Source: Maridesulfovibrio bastinii DSM 16055 (GTDB lineage: Bacteria > Desulfobacterota > Desulfovibrionia > Desulfovibrionales > Desulfovibrionaceae). Taken from it: a stretch of 64,000 nt of DNA. Positions within the stretch are counted from its first letter, which is position 1, and each line of letters starts with the position of its first letter. Positions 50,828-59,702 of the stretch are shown in pieces. Made by a program: the position numbers and the translations under genes. The stretch spans positions 124,001 through 188,000 of the forward strand of contig NZ_AUCX01000005.1 of NCBI RefSeq assembly GCF_000429985.1, read 5' to 3'. The notes beneath the pieces were generated by a model. That model ran no database searches. It had not been told where the DNA came from and saw only the letters and a program-made list of their open reading frames with translations.

Positions 50828-51811
50828 ATGAAAAAAATCGTATTCAAAGCCATTCCCTTTGAAAAAAATCTTGTGACTCTGGCTCTGGAGTCCGGGGTTG
50901 ATGCAGTTCTTGTCGAGCAGGAAAACAAGAAAGCTGTAGAAGCACTGGGAAGGGTGAAAGTTGTAACCCCTGATGATATGCCGATAGTGGCGATTAATGA
51001 AAAAAGCGATGAAGATGAGGCTGTCAAATTCGCTGCTTCAGGAAAAGAAACAATTTTAGCTAAAGGCTGGGAGATTATCCCGGTTGAGAACATTCTGGCT
51101 CAGGTGGATGTTTTAGCTCTGGAAGTCGAGTCGCTTGATAAGGCCAGACTGGCTGCCGGAATTTTAGAAAGAGGAGCTGATACTCTGGTTGTGGTTCCCG
51201 AAGGAGCCGCAGAGCTTAAACAGATTGTGGCCGAACTCAAATTAAGTCAGGGAAAGATTGAATTGCAGAAAGCCGTGGTTAAATCAATTGATCCGGTCGG
51301 TCTGGGACACAGAGTGTGCGTAGACACTATTTCACTGCTTAAAAAAGGGCAGGGGATGCTTGTTGGTAATTCAAGTGCCTTTACCTTTCTGGTTCATGCC
51401 GAAACTGAATCCAACCCATATGTAGCCGCACGGCCTTTCAGAATAAATGCCGGAGCTGTTCACGCTTACGCTGTAATGCCCGGAGATAAGACCTGTTATC
51501 TGGAAGAACTTTCGTCCGGGCGCGAAGTGCTTATTGTCGGTGCCGATGGCGAAACTTCTATTGCGGTTGTAGGAAGATCCAAAGTCGAAGTAAGACCGAT
51601 GCTTCTTATCACCGCGGTTGTTGAAACTGCCGAAGGAGCGGTAGAAGGAAAGGTTTTCCTTCAGAACGCCGAGACAATAAGAGTTGTAAGCTCCACCGGA
51701 GAACCTGTCAGTGTTGTGAATGTTAAACCCGGAGATGAAATTCTCTGCCGTCTTGATGACGCGGGACGACATTTCGGAATGCGCATTAAGGAAGAGATAA
51801 CAGAGGATTAA
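50828..51811 (+). CDS. 3-dehydroquinate synthase II (AroB')
   Basis: A 327-residue protein from the ATG at 50828. It belongs to the archaeal-type DHQ synthase II family, unrelated to AroB: IDPVGLGHRVCVDTIS, MLVGNSSAFTFLVHAETESN, PFRINAGAVHAY and VEVRPMLLI are characteristic. It oxidatively deaminates and cyclises ADH to 3-dehydroquinate using NAD. It lies 17 bp after the ADH synthase gene and four bases before pheA, so the three are coupled. Confidence 0.94.
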   Translation: MKKIVFKAIPFEKNLVTLALESGVDAVLVEQENKKAVEALGRVKVVTPDDMPIVAINEKSDEDEAVKFAASGKETILAKGWEIIPVENILAQVDVLALEVESLDKARLAAGILERGADTLVVVPEGAAELKQIVAELKLSQGKIELQKAVVKSIDPVGLGHRVCVDTISLLKKGQGMLVGNSSAFTFLVHAETESNPYVAARPFRINAGAVHAYAVMPGDKTCYLEELSSGREVLIVGADGETSIAVVGRSKVEVRPMLLITAVVETAEGAVEGKVFLQNAETIRVVSSTGEPVSVVNVKPGDEILCRLDDAGRHFGMRIKEEITED

Positions 51812-51815
51812 GAAA

Positions 51816-52916
51816 ATGGAATGTGATAAACAGAAAGATATGTCTTCAATCAGGGAAAAGATTGATTCACTTGATACCGAGATTTTAAAACTGCTTAATC
51901 AGAGGGCCTCTGCCTCTATCTGCGTTGGTGAAATAAAAGCAGGATCATCAGAGCAGATATTTAAGCCGTTCAGGGAGAAGGAAGTTCTTACAGGACTTAT
52001 CGAACGTAACAGCGGACCTCTCCCTGCCGAGCATCTGGAAGCAATATATCGTGAAATTATTTCTTCTTCCCGCAGGCTTCAGCGTCCTGAAAGGGTCGTA
52101 TATTTAGGCCCCGAAGGTACTTTTTCATATTTCGCCGGACTGGAATATCTTGGCAGACAGGCTGAGCTTCAGCCCCGTAATAATTTTGAAGACATTTTTG
52201 TATCTGTTTCCAAAGGTGAATCCGATCTGGGCATAGTTCCCCTTGAAAACTCACTCAAAGGTACTGTCGGCCAGAATGTGGACCTTTTTATGCGCTATCC
52301 TGTTTTCATTCAGGCTGAGGTTTATAGCCGCATCAGTCATGGTATCATGGGGCAGACAGCTGATTTATCCAAAATAAAATATGTTTATTCGCACTCAAAA
52401 GCTCTGGAACAGTGCTCAGGGTGGCTGCGCTCAAATCTGCCCAAGGCTGAACAGATTTCTGTTGATTCAACAGCAAAAGCTGCCGAGATGGTTTCTCAGG
52501 GTGAGGATAATTGCGCTGCTGTGGGTAATGTTAAGCTGGCTAATATTTTCGGTCTTAACATTCTGGCCGAAGCTATTGAAGACATGCCCGACAACTGGAC
52601 ACGCTTCCTTATAATAGGGGCAAAGCCCGGCAAGGAAGGAAAAAGGGATAAAACCTCGCTTCTTTTCACTACCCCGGACCGTCCCGGTGCTCTGGTCAGT
52701 GTTCTTAATGTTCTTTCCGGTAAAGATATAAACATGACCAAACTGGAGTCCCGTCCTTTTCTTGGTGAAAAATGGAAATATATGTTTTTTGTGGATCTGC
52801 AGGGTGATCTGGGAGCGGAAAAGCAGAAGTCATTGATAGACGACCTGAAAGACAGGTGTCTGACAATGCGTTTTCTTGGAAGCTATCCAGCCGGCGCACA
52901 GGGAAGTAATTTTTAA
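51816..52916 (+). CDS. pheA: Bifunctional chorismate mutase/prephenate dehydratase
   Basis: A 366-residue P-protein. Chorismate mutase (~8-90): IREKIDSLDTEILKLLNQRA. Prephenate dehydratase (~93-270): VYLGPEGTFSYFAGLEYLG, GIVPLENSLKGTVGQNVDL and the conserved TRFLIIGAKPG. The ACT regulatory domain (~280-355) has RPGALVSVLNVLSGKDINMT and LESRPF, the ESRP-type Phe-binding motif. It converts chorismate to phenylpyruvate and is probably inhibited by phenylalanine. Four bases separate it from the preceding gene. Confidence 0.96.
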   Translation: MECDKQKDMSSIREKIDSLDTEILKLLNQRASASICVGEIKAGSSEQIFKPFREKEVLTGLIERNSGPLPAEHLEAIYREIISSSRRLQRPERVVYLGPEGTFSYFAGLEYLGRQAELQPRNNFEDIFVSVSKGESDLGIVPLENSLKGTVGQNVDLFMRYPVFIQAEVYSRISHGIMGQTADLSKIKYVYSHSKALEQCSGWLRSNLPKAEQISVDSTAKAAEMVSQGEDNCAAVGNVKLANIFGLNILAEAIEDMPDNWTRFLIIGAKPGKEGKRDKTSLLFTTPDRPGALVSVLNVLSGKDINMTKLESRPFLGEKWKYMFFVDLQGDLGAEKQKSLIDDLKDRCLTMRFLGSYPAGAQGSNF

Positions 52917-52956
52917 TTTCACTATTTTGTACTATATATATTGAGAGGACTAACGG

Positions 52957-54294
52957 ATGACTTCCGATAAACATATACAGATAAAAGTTCCTTCATCGAA
53001 ATCACTTTCACACAGAGCTTTGATAGCCGGGGCCATGTCACAGGATACCACTGTGGTTCTTGAGCCTCTGGAAAGTAATGATATCAACAGGACCATGGAC
53101 TGCCTGACCACTATGGGGGCGGAAATAGAAATCAACGGCAGTGCCACCACGGTAAAAGGATTTGCCTCTGGTCCCAAAGGCGGACTTAGTGAACCGGCAA
53201 TTCTTGAAATGCGTGATTCCGGAACCACATGCCGTCTTATTACGGCCGTGGCTGCCGCCGGAAAAGGTCTTTTCCGCGTGCAGGGAACTCCGCGCATGCA
53301 TCAGCGTCCTATTTCAGCTCTGACCGCCGCCATCAGATCTCAGGGGATCAATGTCACTTTTGCCGGCAGGCAGGGGTATCCGCCCATGACTATTGAAACC
53401 AGAGGTTTTTCCGGCGGTATAGTTGATATTTCGCTGGAGGACAGCAGTCAGTATCTTTCCGGACTTCTGCTTGCAGCACCTCTTGCAAGAGAAGAAATGG
53501 TTATCAATGTTATCGGTCGTAAAGCTGTTTCATGGCCTTATGTGGCTTTGACTCTGGAAGTCATGGAAGGTTTCAGAGTTCCTTTCAGTGTTGAAATTTT
53601 GAAAGACGGAAAATGGGAAAAGGCTGACTGGAAAAAAATAACCAGAGTCGTGCCCGGAGAAATTCGTTTCAGGGTCCAGCCTTCAAAATATAATTGCGAG
53701 GAATTTAAGGTTGAGGCCGACTGGAGCAGCGCTTCGTATTTCGCCGCTGCCGGAGCAGTTGGAAGAAAGCCTGTAATGATAAAAGGGGTCTCTGTTGATT
53801 CCATGCAGGGAGACAGGGCTATTCTGGATATCCTGAAAAAAATGGGTGCTTATATCGAGTATGACAACCACGGTATAACCGTGCATCCTTCAAAGCTGCA
53901 TGGTGTGGAAGTCGATATGGGCTTGTGCCCTGATCTGGTGCCGACAGTATGCGCCACTGCCGCTTTTGCCGAGGGTCCTACTGTAATTAAAAATGTGGCC
54001 CATTTGCGTATAAAAGAATGTGACAGACTTGAAGCCAGTGCCAATGAAGTTATCCGGGCCGGTGGAAAAGCTGAAGTTTATAAAGATTCTATAAAAGTTA
54101 TGCCCGGTAAATTCAGAAAAGGTGAAAAGATAGTTTTTTCAACTTATGATGATCACAGACTGGCTATGAGTACCGCTATTTACGGTCTGGCCGGAATAAA
54201 GGCCGTGGCTGAAGATCCCGGATGTGTGGCTAAATCTTTCCCGGGGTTCTGGGACGAATGGAAAAAAGTCCTTAAAGGCAACGGATGTATATAA
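52957..54294 (+). CDS. aroA: 5-enolpyruvylshikimate-3-phosphate synthase
   Basis: A 445-residue EPSP synthase. Motifs: VPSSKSLSHRALIAGAM (phosphate-binding Lys and Ser), RDSGTTCRLITAVAA, PRMHQRPISAL, SSQYLSGLLLAAPLA, LRIKECDRLEA and STYDDHRLAMS. It transfers enolpyruvate from PEP to shikimate 3-phosphate. RDSGTT replaces the common DNAGT motif, a variation seen in other members. It overlaps tyrA by one base (TAATG). Confidence 0.95.
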   Translation: MTSDKHIQIKVPSSKSLSHRALIAGAMSQDTTVVLEPLESNDINRTMDCLTTMGAEIEINGSATTVKGFASGPKGGLSEPAILEMRDSGTTCRLITAVAAAGKGLFRVQGTPRMHQRPISALTAAIRSQGINVTFAGRQGYPPMTIETRGFSGGIVDISLEDSSQYLSGLLLAAPLAREEMVINVIGRKAVSWPYVALTLEVMEGFRVPFSVEILKDGKWEKADWKKITRVVPGEIRFRVQPSKYNCEEFKVEADWSSASYFAAAGAVGRKPVMIKGVSVDSMQGDRAILDILKKMGAYIEYDNHGITVHPSKLHGVEVDMGLCPDLVPTVCATAAFAEGPTVIKNVAHLRIKECDRLEASANEVIRAGGKAEVYKDSIKVMPGKFRKGEKIVFSTYDDHRLAMSTAIYGLAGIKAVAEDPGCVAKSFPGFWDEWKKVLKGNGCI

Positions 54295-55070
54295 TGGAAC
54301 CAGCGTTTAACAGAATACACAGTGTTGCCGTTATCGGCGCAAAAGGGCAGATGGGTAATTTTCTGGCCCTTAAGTTTGAAAAAGCGGGAATTCTGGTTTC
54401 CAGATATGATCAGCCGCTTAAATCCGCAGAACTTGAGCGCGGATTATTTAATGTGGATATGGTCTTGCTTTGTGTTCCAGTTACAGTTATGGAAGAAGTG
54501 CTGGATTTGATAATCCCGCACATGAATGAAAAAACAATATTGGCAGATGTCGGATCTGTAAAAGGCGGTCCACTTCGTCAGATGAGACGAAAATGGAAAG
54601 GCCCCATAGTTGGTACTCATCCCCTTTTCGGGCCTGTGATACCATCAGACTTTGATCCTACAGTGGCACTTGTTCCGGGAAGGCCGGAAGACGGTGCCGC
54701 AATTAAAGCAGTCGCTGATCTCCTTGAAAGAGTCGGATTCAGCGGTTTTGAATCAACAAAAGAAGAGCATGACCGGGCAATGGCAATGATACAAAGCCTA
54801 AACTTCAGTTCATCCATCGCGTTCCTCGCCTGTGCGCGCGAGCTTCCCAATATTGAGAAGTTCGTTACGCCTTCATTCAGGCGCAGGCTTGATTCCGCAC
54901 GCAAGATGGTGACTCAGGATAGTGAGCTTTTTGTAACTATTTCCGATGCCAATGAATACAGTCATGAAGCTATTCGTCTTTTCCGCGCATTTCTTAGTGT
55001 TGCGGCTGCTGGCGATATGGATCTTCTTTCCGAACGTGCTTCCTGGTGGTGGCGTGAACACAATACCTAG
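54294..55070 (+). CDS. tyrA: Prephenate dehydrogenase
   Basis: A 258-residue protein from the ATG at 54294 that overlaps the aroA stop (TAATG); an ATG at 54285 is an alternative. NAD-binding AVIGAKGQMGNFLALKF and the prephenate-site segment IVGTHPLFGPVIPS, with SLNFSSSIAFLA, fit TyrA. It oxidatively decarboxylates prephenate to 4-hydroxyphenylpyruvate. No chorismate mutase or ACT domain is attached; the mutase is on PheA. Last gene before the internal terminator. Confidence 0.93.
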   Translation: MEPAFNRIHSVAVIGAKGQMGNFLALKFEKAGILVSRYDQPLKSAELERGLFNVDMVLLCVPVTVMEEVLDLIIPHMNEKTILADVGSVKGGPLRQMRRKWKGPIVGTHPLFGPVIPSDFDPTVALVPGRPEDGAAIKAVADLLERVGFSGFESTKEEHDRAMAMIQSLNFSSSIAFLACARELPNIEKFVTPSFRRRLDSARKMVTQDSELFVTISDANEYSHEAIRLFRAFLSVAAAGDMDLLSERASWWWREHNT

Positions 55071-55098
55071 GGAGACGTATATCTAAAATTTGGCAATC

Positions 55099-55134
55099 AG
55101 AGCCGCGTCCTCCCGAGGACGCGGCTTTTTTTTT
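55099..55134 (+). terminator. Strong terminator between tyrA and trpE
   Basis: Stem AGCCGCGTCCTC (55101-55112) with GAGGACGCGGCT (55115-55126), followed by nine T. It divides the shikimate/Phe/Tyr genes from the trp genes. No leader peptide precedes it; only about 50 bases remain before the trpE ATG. Confidence 0.94.
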
Positions 55135-55183
55135 GGTCTGTGAAACAAATTTACGAAAATTACTTTTTTAACAGGAGTTCATA

Positions 55184-56599
55184 ATGAAGATTGAATTAGC
55201 TCAGCACGGTAAATGGCTGCCGGCTGATGTTCAGACACCTATCAGCCTTTATCTGGGACTGGTGGGTGATGCTCCGGGGCTGATGCTCGAAAGTGCTGAA
55301 GTTGATGGCAGGCTTGGAAGATACAGCCTCATTGCCTGGGATTTCCGCCTTGAACTGACCCCGGTCAGAGGAAAACTTTCAGTGGAATGTTCAGATTCCA
55401 GACTGGCTGATCTTGCAAGATTTTCAGGTATGGATTTTCTGGAAGGACTGCGTTCAGTAATGAAAGCCCTGCATATAGTCCCTGATAAAGCTGTCGGCGA
55501 TCTTCCTCCGCTGACCCGCGGCCTTTACGGCACTATGGGATACGGGCTTGCCGGAATGCTGGAACCGAAGCTTAAAAATCTTATTCCTGCGGAAGATGCC
55601 GAAGTTCGGCTGGTTCTGCCGGGCAGGGTGATGCTTTTTGATCATTTGAAACATCGCTGCTGTTTCCTGTCGCTGGATAAAGATGCTGATGTCGAGTTTA
55701 CCCCCCAGGGATTCGAAGGCAGTTGCGGCACAACAAAAGTTGGTGAGCCGGTGGCTGTTCCGGGACGTGAGGAATACAAGAAAAATGTTGAGAAAGTAAA
55801 AGAATTGATTGCGGAAGGTGAATGCATTCAGGTTGTTCTTTCCACAAGATTCTCAGCTCCTTTTTCGGGTAATTCCTTCGATCTCTACCGCCGGCTTCGT
55901 CAGGCCAATCCTTCACCGTTTATGTTTTACATGAAATTCAGCAGGGAAGAAATTCTGCTGGGTTCTTCCCCGGAACTCATGGCCCGCTGTGAGCAGGGTA
56001 AACTTGAAGTGAGACCAATTGCCGGAACGCGTCCCCGCGGAAAGGATGAAGCTCAGGATATCAAATTGGCTGAGGACCTTCTTTCTGATCCCAAGGAAAG
56101 GGCTGAACATGTCATGCTGGTTGATCTGGGAAGAAATGATCTCGGACGCATAGCCAAAGCCGGAACTGTCAAGGTTCAGAAATTTATGCAGGTTGAGCAG
56201 TTCAGCCATGTCATGCACCTGACTTCCTACGTTTCCGCAGAGCTTAGAGATGATCACGATCATATTGATGTTCTCCAGTCAACTTTCCCGGCAGGGACTC
56301 TTTCCGGTGCTCCTAAAATTAGGGCCATGGAAATCATTGCCGATCTGGAATCAATACCGCGCGGTCCTTACGGCGGATGTATAGGTTTTCTTGGACTGGA
56401 TAAAGACAGTGTCAACCTCGATACCGGAATAACCATACGCTCCATGTGGATTCGTGATGGAAAGTGCCACTGGCAGGCAGGGGCCGGACTTGTTTACGAT
56501 TCCGATCCCGAAAAAGAATGGCTGGAATGTAATAATAAGGCCAGAGTGTTACGTGAAATTCTGCAATCGGAGGGCGGCGATGTTTTTGCTCGTGGATAA
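55184..56599 (+). CDS. trpE: Anthranilate synthase component I
   Basis: A 471-residue protein of the chorismate-binding family. The N-terminal part holds the feedback element MLESAEVDGRLGRYS (LES-type Trp site). The catalytic part has ECIQVVLSTRFSAPF, FYMKF, PIAGTRPRGKDEA, MLVDLGRNDLGRIA and TFPAGTLSGAPKIRAMEII. With TrpG it makes anthranilate from chorismate and glutamine. It overlaps trpG by 20 bp. It is the first gene after the internal terminator. Confidence 0.96.
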   Translation: MKIELAQHGKWLPADVQTPISLYLGLVGDAPGLMLESAEVDGRLGRYSLIAWDFRLELTPVRGKLSVECSDSRLADLARFSGMDFLEGLRSVMKALHIVPDKAVGDLPPLTRGLYGTMGYGLAGMLEPKLKNLIPAEDAEVRLVLPGRVMLFDHLKHRCCFLSLDKDADVEFTPQGFEGSCGTTKVGEPVAVPGREEYKKNVEKVKELIAEGECIQVVLSTRFSAPFSGNSFDLYRRLRQANPSPFMFYMKFSREEILLGSSPELMARCEQGKLEVRPIAGTRPRGKDEAQDIKLAEDLLSDPKERAEHVMLVDLGRNDLGRIAKAGTVKVQKFMQVEQFSHVMHLTSYVSAELRDDHDHIDVLQSTFPAGTLSGAPKIRAMEIIADLESIPRGPYGGCIGFLGLDKDSVNLDTGITIRSMWIRDGKCHWQAGAGLVYDSDPEKEWLECNNKARVLREILQSEGGDVFARG

Positions 56600-57152
56600 T
56601 TTCGACTCTTTTACTTTTAATCTGGTTCAGGCTTTTCAGCAGCTTGGTGCTGAACCTCTGGTTCTCAGGAACGACCGCGAGGAGATTCTGGAGCTTGCCC
56701 AGAGCGGTAAACTTACAAAAGTCTGCCTCTCTCCCGGACCTAGCAATCCTGAAAATGCCGGTTTGTGCCTTGAGTTCTTATCGCTGCTGCCAAAAGAAGT
56801 GCCAGTTCTCGGTGTCTGTCTGGGGCATCAGACTTTAGGCCATTTTGCCGGAGCTTCTGTTGTCCGCGCAGGTCGCATAATGCACGGTAAAACTTCCATG
56901 GTTCATCATGGTGGCAAAGGCCTTTTTAAAGGCTTGCCTGAACCGTTTGAAGTCTGCCGCTACCATTCACTTGTGGTTAATGTTGATGAGGCTCCTGATC
57001 TGCTTGAGCAGACAGCCCGTACGGATCAGGACGAAGTCATGGGGCTTAAATATAAGGATCGTCCGTGGGTTGGTGTACAGTTTCACCCCGAATCCATATT
57101 GACTCCTGAAGGTCCTAAAATTTTGAAAAACTTCCTTGATGGAAGCATATAA
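56580..57152 (+). CDS. trpG: Anthranilate synthase component II, glutamine amidotransferase
   Basis: 190 residues from the ATG at 56580, which has GGAGG upstream and overlaps trpE; longer in-frame starts lie inside trpE. Class I amidotransferase: MFLLVDNFDSFTFNL, LSPGPSNPENAG, the catalytic Cys in VLGVCLGHQTLG and the His-Glu pair in VQFHPESILTPEG. It supplies ammonia to TrpE. It is not fused to TrpD. Confidence 0.96.
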   Translation: MFLLVDNFDSFTFNLVQAFQQLGAEPLVLRNDREEILELAQSGKLTKVCLSPGPSNPENAGLCLEFLSLLPKEVPVLGVCLGHQTLGHFAGASVVRAGRIMHGKTSMVHHGGKGLFKGLPEPFEVCRYHSLVVNVDEAPDLLEQTARTDQDEVMGLKYKDRPWVGVQFHPESILTPEGPKILKNFLDGSI

Positions 57153-57170
57153 CAAGTCATGGAGATGATG

Positions 57171-58160
57171 ATGTCTGATATTGTTGCAAAAGCTTTGTCT
57201 GATCTTACTTGCGGAAAAAATCTGGAATCTGAAGTTGCAGATGCTGTTTTCAGAAAGTTATTTAATGGTGATCTGGCCGGATCGCAGGCCGGAGCTTTGC
57301 TTATGGGGCTGCGGGCCAAGGGGGAAACTGCTGAAGAGGTTGCCTCAGGAGTTAAGGCCGCACTTGAACATTCAAGAATGGTTTCAGGTCTTTCCGGCAA
57401 ACGCATAGACACTTGCGGAACAGGCGGAGACGGAAGAAAAAGCTTCAACTGTTCAACAGCCGTGGCCCTTTATCTGGCAGATATGGGGTATGATGTGGTA
57501 AAACACGGTAACAGGGCTGTTTCCTCTTCAAGTGGAAGTGCGGATGTCCTTGAAGGTCTTGGGGTTAATCTGGGAACAGAACCTGAAGATGTTGCCGAAG
57601 CTCTTCGCAAAGATCATTTTGTGTTCCTTTTCGCCCAGAATTACCACCCGGCATTCGGAAAAGTTGCACCAATTAGAAAAGAACTCGGAATACCAACCCT
57701 TTTCAACCTTATGGGACCGCTTTTAAATCCTGCTCGCCCCACACATCAGGTACTTGGTGTGGGAAGACCTGAAATAATGAAGCTTATTGCCGAAGTCCTT
57801 GCACTGACAGATGTGGAAAAAGCTTATGTTGTGCATGGTGCCGGTAATTTTGATGAGCTTACTCCTTTCGGGATCAATCAGGCTGTTCTTGTTGAAAACG
57901 GAAAACTGACTGAACTTGAAATAGATCCTTCCGAATACGGATTTGCCTCAGCCAACCCGGAGGATGTTTTTGTTGAAACCCGTGAAGAGGCTGTAGAAGT
58001 TCTCAAAAAAGTGCTTGCCGGTAAGGCTCCTGTCCCGATGCTGGATATGGTTGCTATGAATCTCGGGGCTTCGCTTTCATTGCTTGACGACATTTCACTG
58101 ACAGAAGGAATGGCGAAAGCTAAAGCTAAAGTTGCCGAAGGCACCTCCAGGGAGTTTTAG
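57171..58160 (+). CDS. trpD: Anthranilate phosphoribosyltransferase
   Basis: 329 residues from the ATG at 57171, six bases after GGAG; ATGs at 57159, 57165 and 57168 are alternatives. Motifs: [54 protein letters not shown] and [14 protein letters not shown]. It joins anthranilate to PRPP. Three bases separate it from trpC. Confidence 0.96.
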   Translation: MSDIVAKALSDLTCGKNLESEVADAVFRKLFNGDLAGSQAGALLMGLRAKGETAEEVASGVKAALEHSRMVSGLSGKRIDTCGTGGDGRKSFNCSTAVALYLADMGYDVVKHGNRAVSSSSGSADVLEGLGVNLGTEPEDVAEALRKDHFVFLFAQNYHPAFGKVAPIRKELGIPTLFNLMGPLLNPARPTHQVLGVGRPEIMKLIAEVLALTDVEKAYVVHGAGNFDELTPFGINQAVLVENGKLTELEIDPSEYGFASANPEDVFVETREEAVEVLKKVLAGKAPVPMLDMVAMNLGASLSLLDDISLTEGMAKAKAKVAEGTSREF

Positions 58161-58162
58161 GT

Positions 58163-58942
58163 ATGCTTGAAAAGTTTCGCCGGGCGAAAGCTCCGGAAGT
58201 TGAAGCTCTGCGGCTGGCTGAGAAAGAGGATAATCTTCCCGAGCCTTATCTCGGTGAAAGGCCGTCCTTTGCTGATGCCATTAAAGCTGATGAAAAGGGG
58301 ATGAAAATTATTGCCGAGTATAAGCGGGCATCCCCATCCAAAGGTGACATAAATCTCGGGCTTGAGGCCGATGAAGTTGCCAGGATGTATGCTTCTGGCG
58401 GGGCTTCAGCAATTTCAGTGTTGACGGAAAGGGATTATTTCAAGGGTGATACAGCTTATCTGGAGATTATAAAATCCTGCGGTCTTCCCATGCTGCGCAA
58501 GGATTTTCTAGTTGATCCCCTGCAGGTAGTTGAAACCGCTGCAACTCCGGCTTCTGCTTTGCTGGTAATAGTCAGGATGTTTGAAAGCGACTCGCTGCTT
58601 AAAAAAATGATCGCTGATTCCTACGCCGCGGGTCTGGACCCTGTTGTTGAAGTTTTTGATTCAAGCGATCTGGACCGGGCTAAAGCTGTCGGCGCAAAAA
58701 TTATTCAGGTTAATAATCGCGACTTGAATACGCTGACAATGGATATGAACCGTTCAATTGAATACATCAGGCGTAAAGAAAAAGATGAAATCTGGATCTG
58801 CGCCAGCGGAATTAATACCCCCGAAGATTGCGCTAAGATGGCCGGTCTCGGGTATGATGCTGTTTTGATCGGGACTTCAATTATGTCCAGTCCTAACCCG
58901 GAATCCAAGCTTGCGGCTCTGGTTGGCGGAGGAAGCAAATGA
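58163..58942 (+). CDS. trpC: Indole-3-glycerol-phosphate synthase
   Basis: A 259-residue TIM-barrel protein. Catalytic residues lie in IIAEYKRASPSKGDIN, AISVLTERDYFKGD, LRKDFLVDPLQV, VNNRDLNTL and AVLIGTSIM. It closes the indole ring from CdRP. It overlaps trpF by 4 bp (ATGA) and is separate from TrpF, unlike the enteric fusion. Confidence 0.96.
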   Translation: MLEKFRRAKAPEVEALRLAEKEDNLPEPYLGERPSFADAIKADEKGMKIIAEYKRASPSKGDINLGLEADEVARMYASGGASAISVLTERDYFKGDTAYLEIIKSCGLPMLRKDFLVDPLQVVETAATPASALLVIVRMFESDSLLKKMIADSYAAGLDPVVEVFDSSDLDRAKAVGAKIIQVNNRDLNTLTMDMNRSIEYIRRKEKDEIWICASGINTPEDCAKMAGLGYDAVLIGTSIMSSPNPESKLAALVGGGSK

Positions 58943-59556
58943 AACCTGTAGTCAAAGTCTGCGGAATGACCAGAGAGCAGGATGCTGCTTTGTGTGAGAC
59001 ATTAGGTGCGTCTTTGCTCGGATTTATTTTTCATCCGGGCAGTCCCCGCAATGTCAGCGTGGATTTTGCCGCATCCATAAAAACTGCAACTGCTCGGAAA
59101 ACAGGTGTTTTTGTCAAGCAGAGTGCCAGTGAAGTTTTGAAAATTATGAGTATGGCCGGACTTCATTACGCCCAGTTGCATGGTGGACAGAATGTGGAAT
59201 TCTGCAAGGCCATCGGCCCTGACAGAGTGATAAAAGTTCTCTGGCCGCAGAAGTATGAGTCCGTAATCCAGTTGCAGACTGAGATTGACCGTTTCGCACC
59301 ACATTGCCGGTACCTGCTTTTCGATGCCGGAAAAAGTGGTGGGGGGCATGGAACTTCACTTGATCTTAACATTTTTACTAAAATAAATATTCCTTGTGAA
59401 TGGTTTATAGCTGGCGGGATTAATCCTGATAATATCTGTCAGGTGCTTGAAGCTGTTGAACCTGACGGGGTTGATATTAATTCCGGGGTTGAGGCTGAGC
59501 CCGGAATTAAAGATAAAAATAAACTTCAAACTGTATTTGAGCTGTTGAACGGATAG
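58939..59556 (+). CDS. trpF: Phosphoribosylanthranilate isomerase
   Basis: A 205-residue TIM-barrel enzyme. KVCGMTREQDAALCE has the catalytic Cys; LLGFIFHPGSPRNV, YAQLHGGQNVEFC and FIAGGINPDNI complete the pattern. It isomerises PRA to CdRP. Start coupled to the trpC stop. An unusually long 146-bp gap follows before trpB, without a clear element. Confidence 0.95.
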   Translation: MKPVVKVCGMTREQDAALCETLGASLLGFIFHPGSPRNVSVDFAASIKTATARKTGVFVKQSASEVLKIMSMAGLHYAQLHGGQNVEFCKAIGPDRVIKVLWPQKYESVIQLQTEIDRFAPHCRYLLFDAGKSGGGHGTSLDLNIFTKINIPCEWFIAGGINPDNICQVLEAVEPDGVDINSGVEAEPGIKDKNKLQTVFELLNG

Positions 59557-59702
59557 TCGCTTATCGGGAACTCTTCGATTGCGGAGATAAGTTTTAAGCT
59601 GTTGATTCCGGTATGCGCATAAGGCCCGGTTGGAAATTTCGGTTATCGTTCGGGCTTACTGATTTGAATAACAGGAATACAAACTCAAGAGAGAATAAAA
59701 AA

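Noticed and set aside
55071-55183. Separate trp leader peptide before the internal terminator
   Set aside because: The space between the tyrA stop and the stem is about 30 bases and contains no start codon followed by Trp codons.
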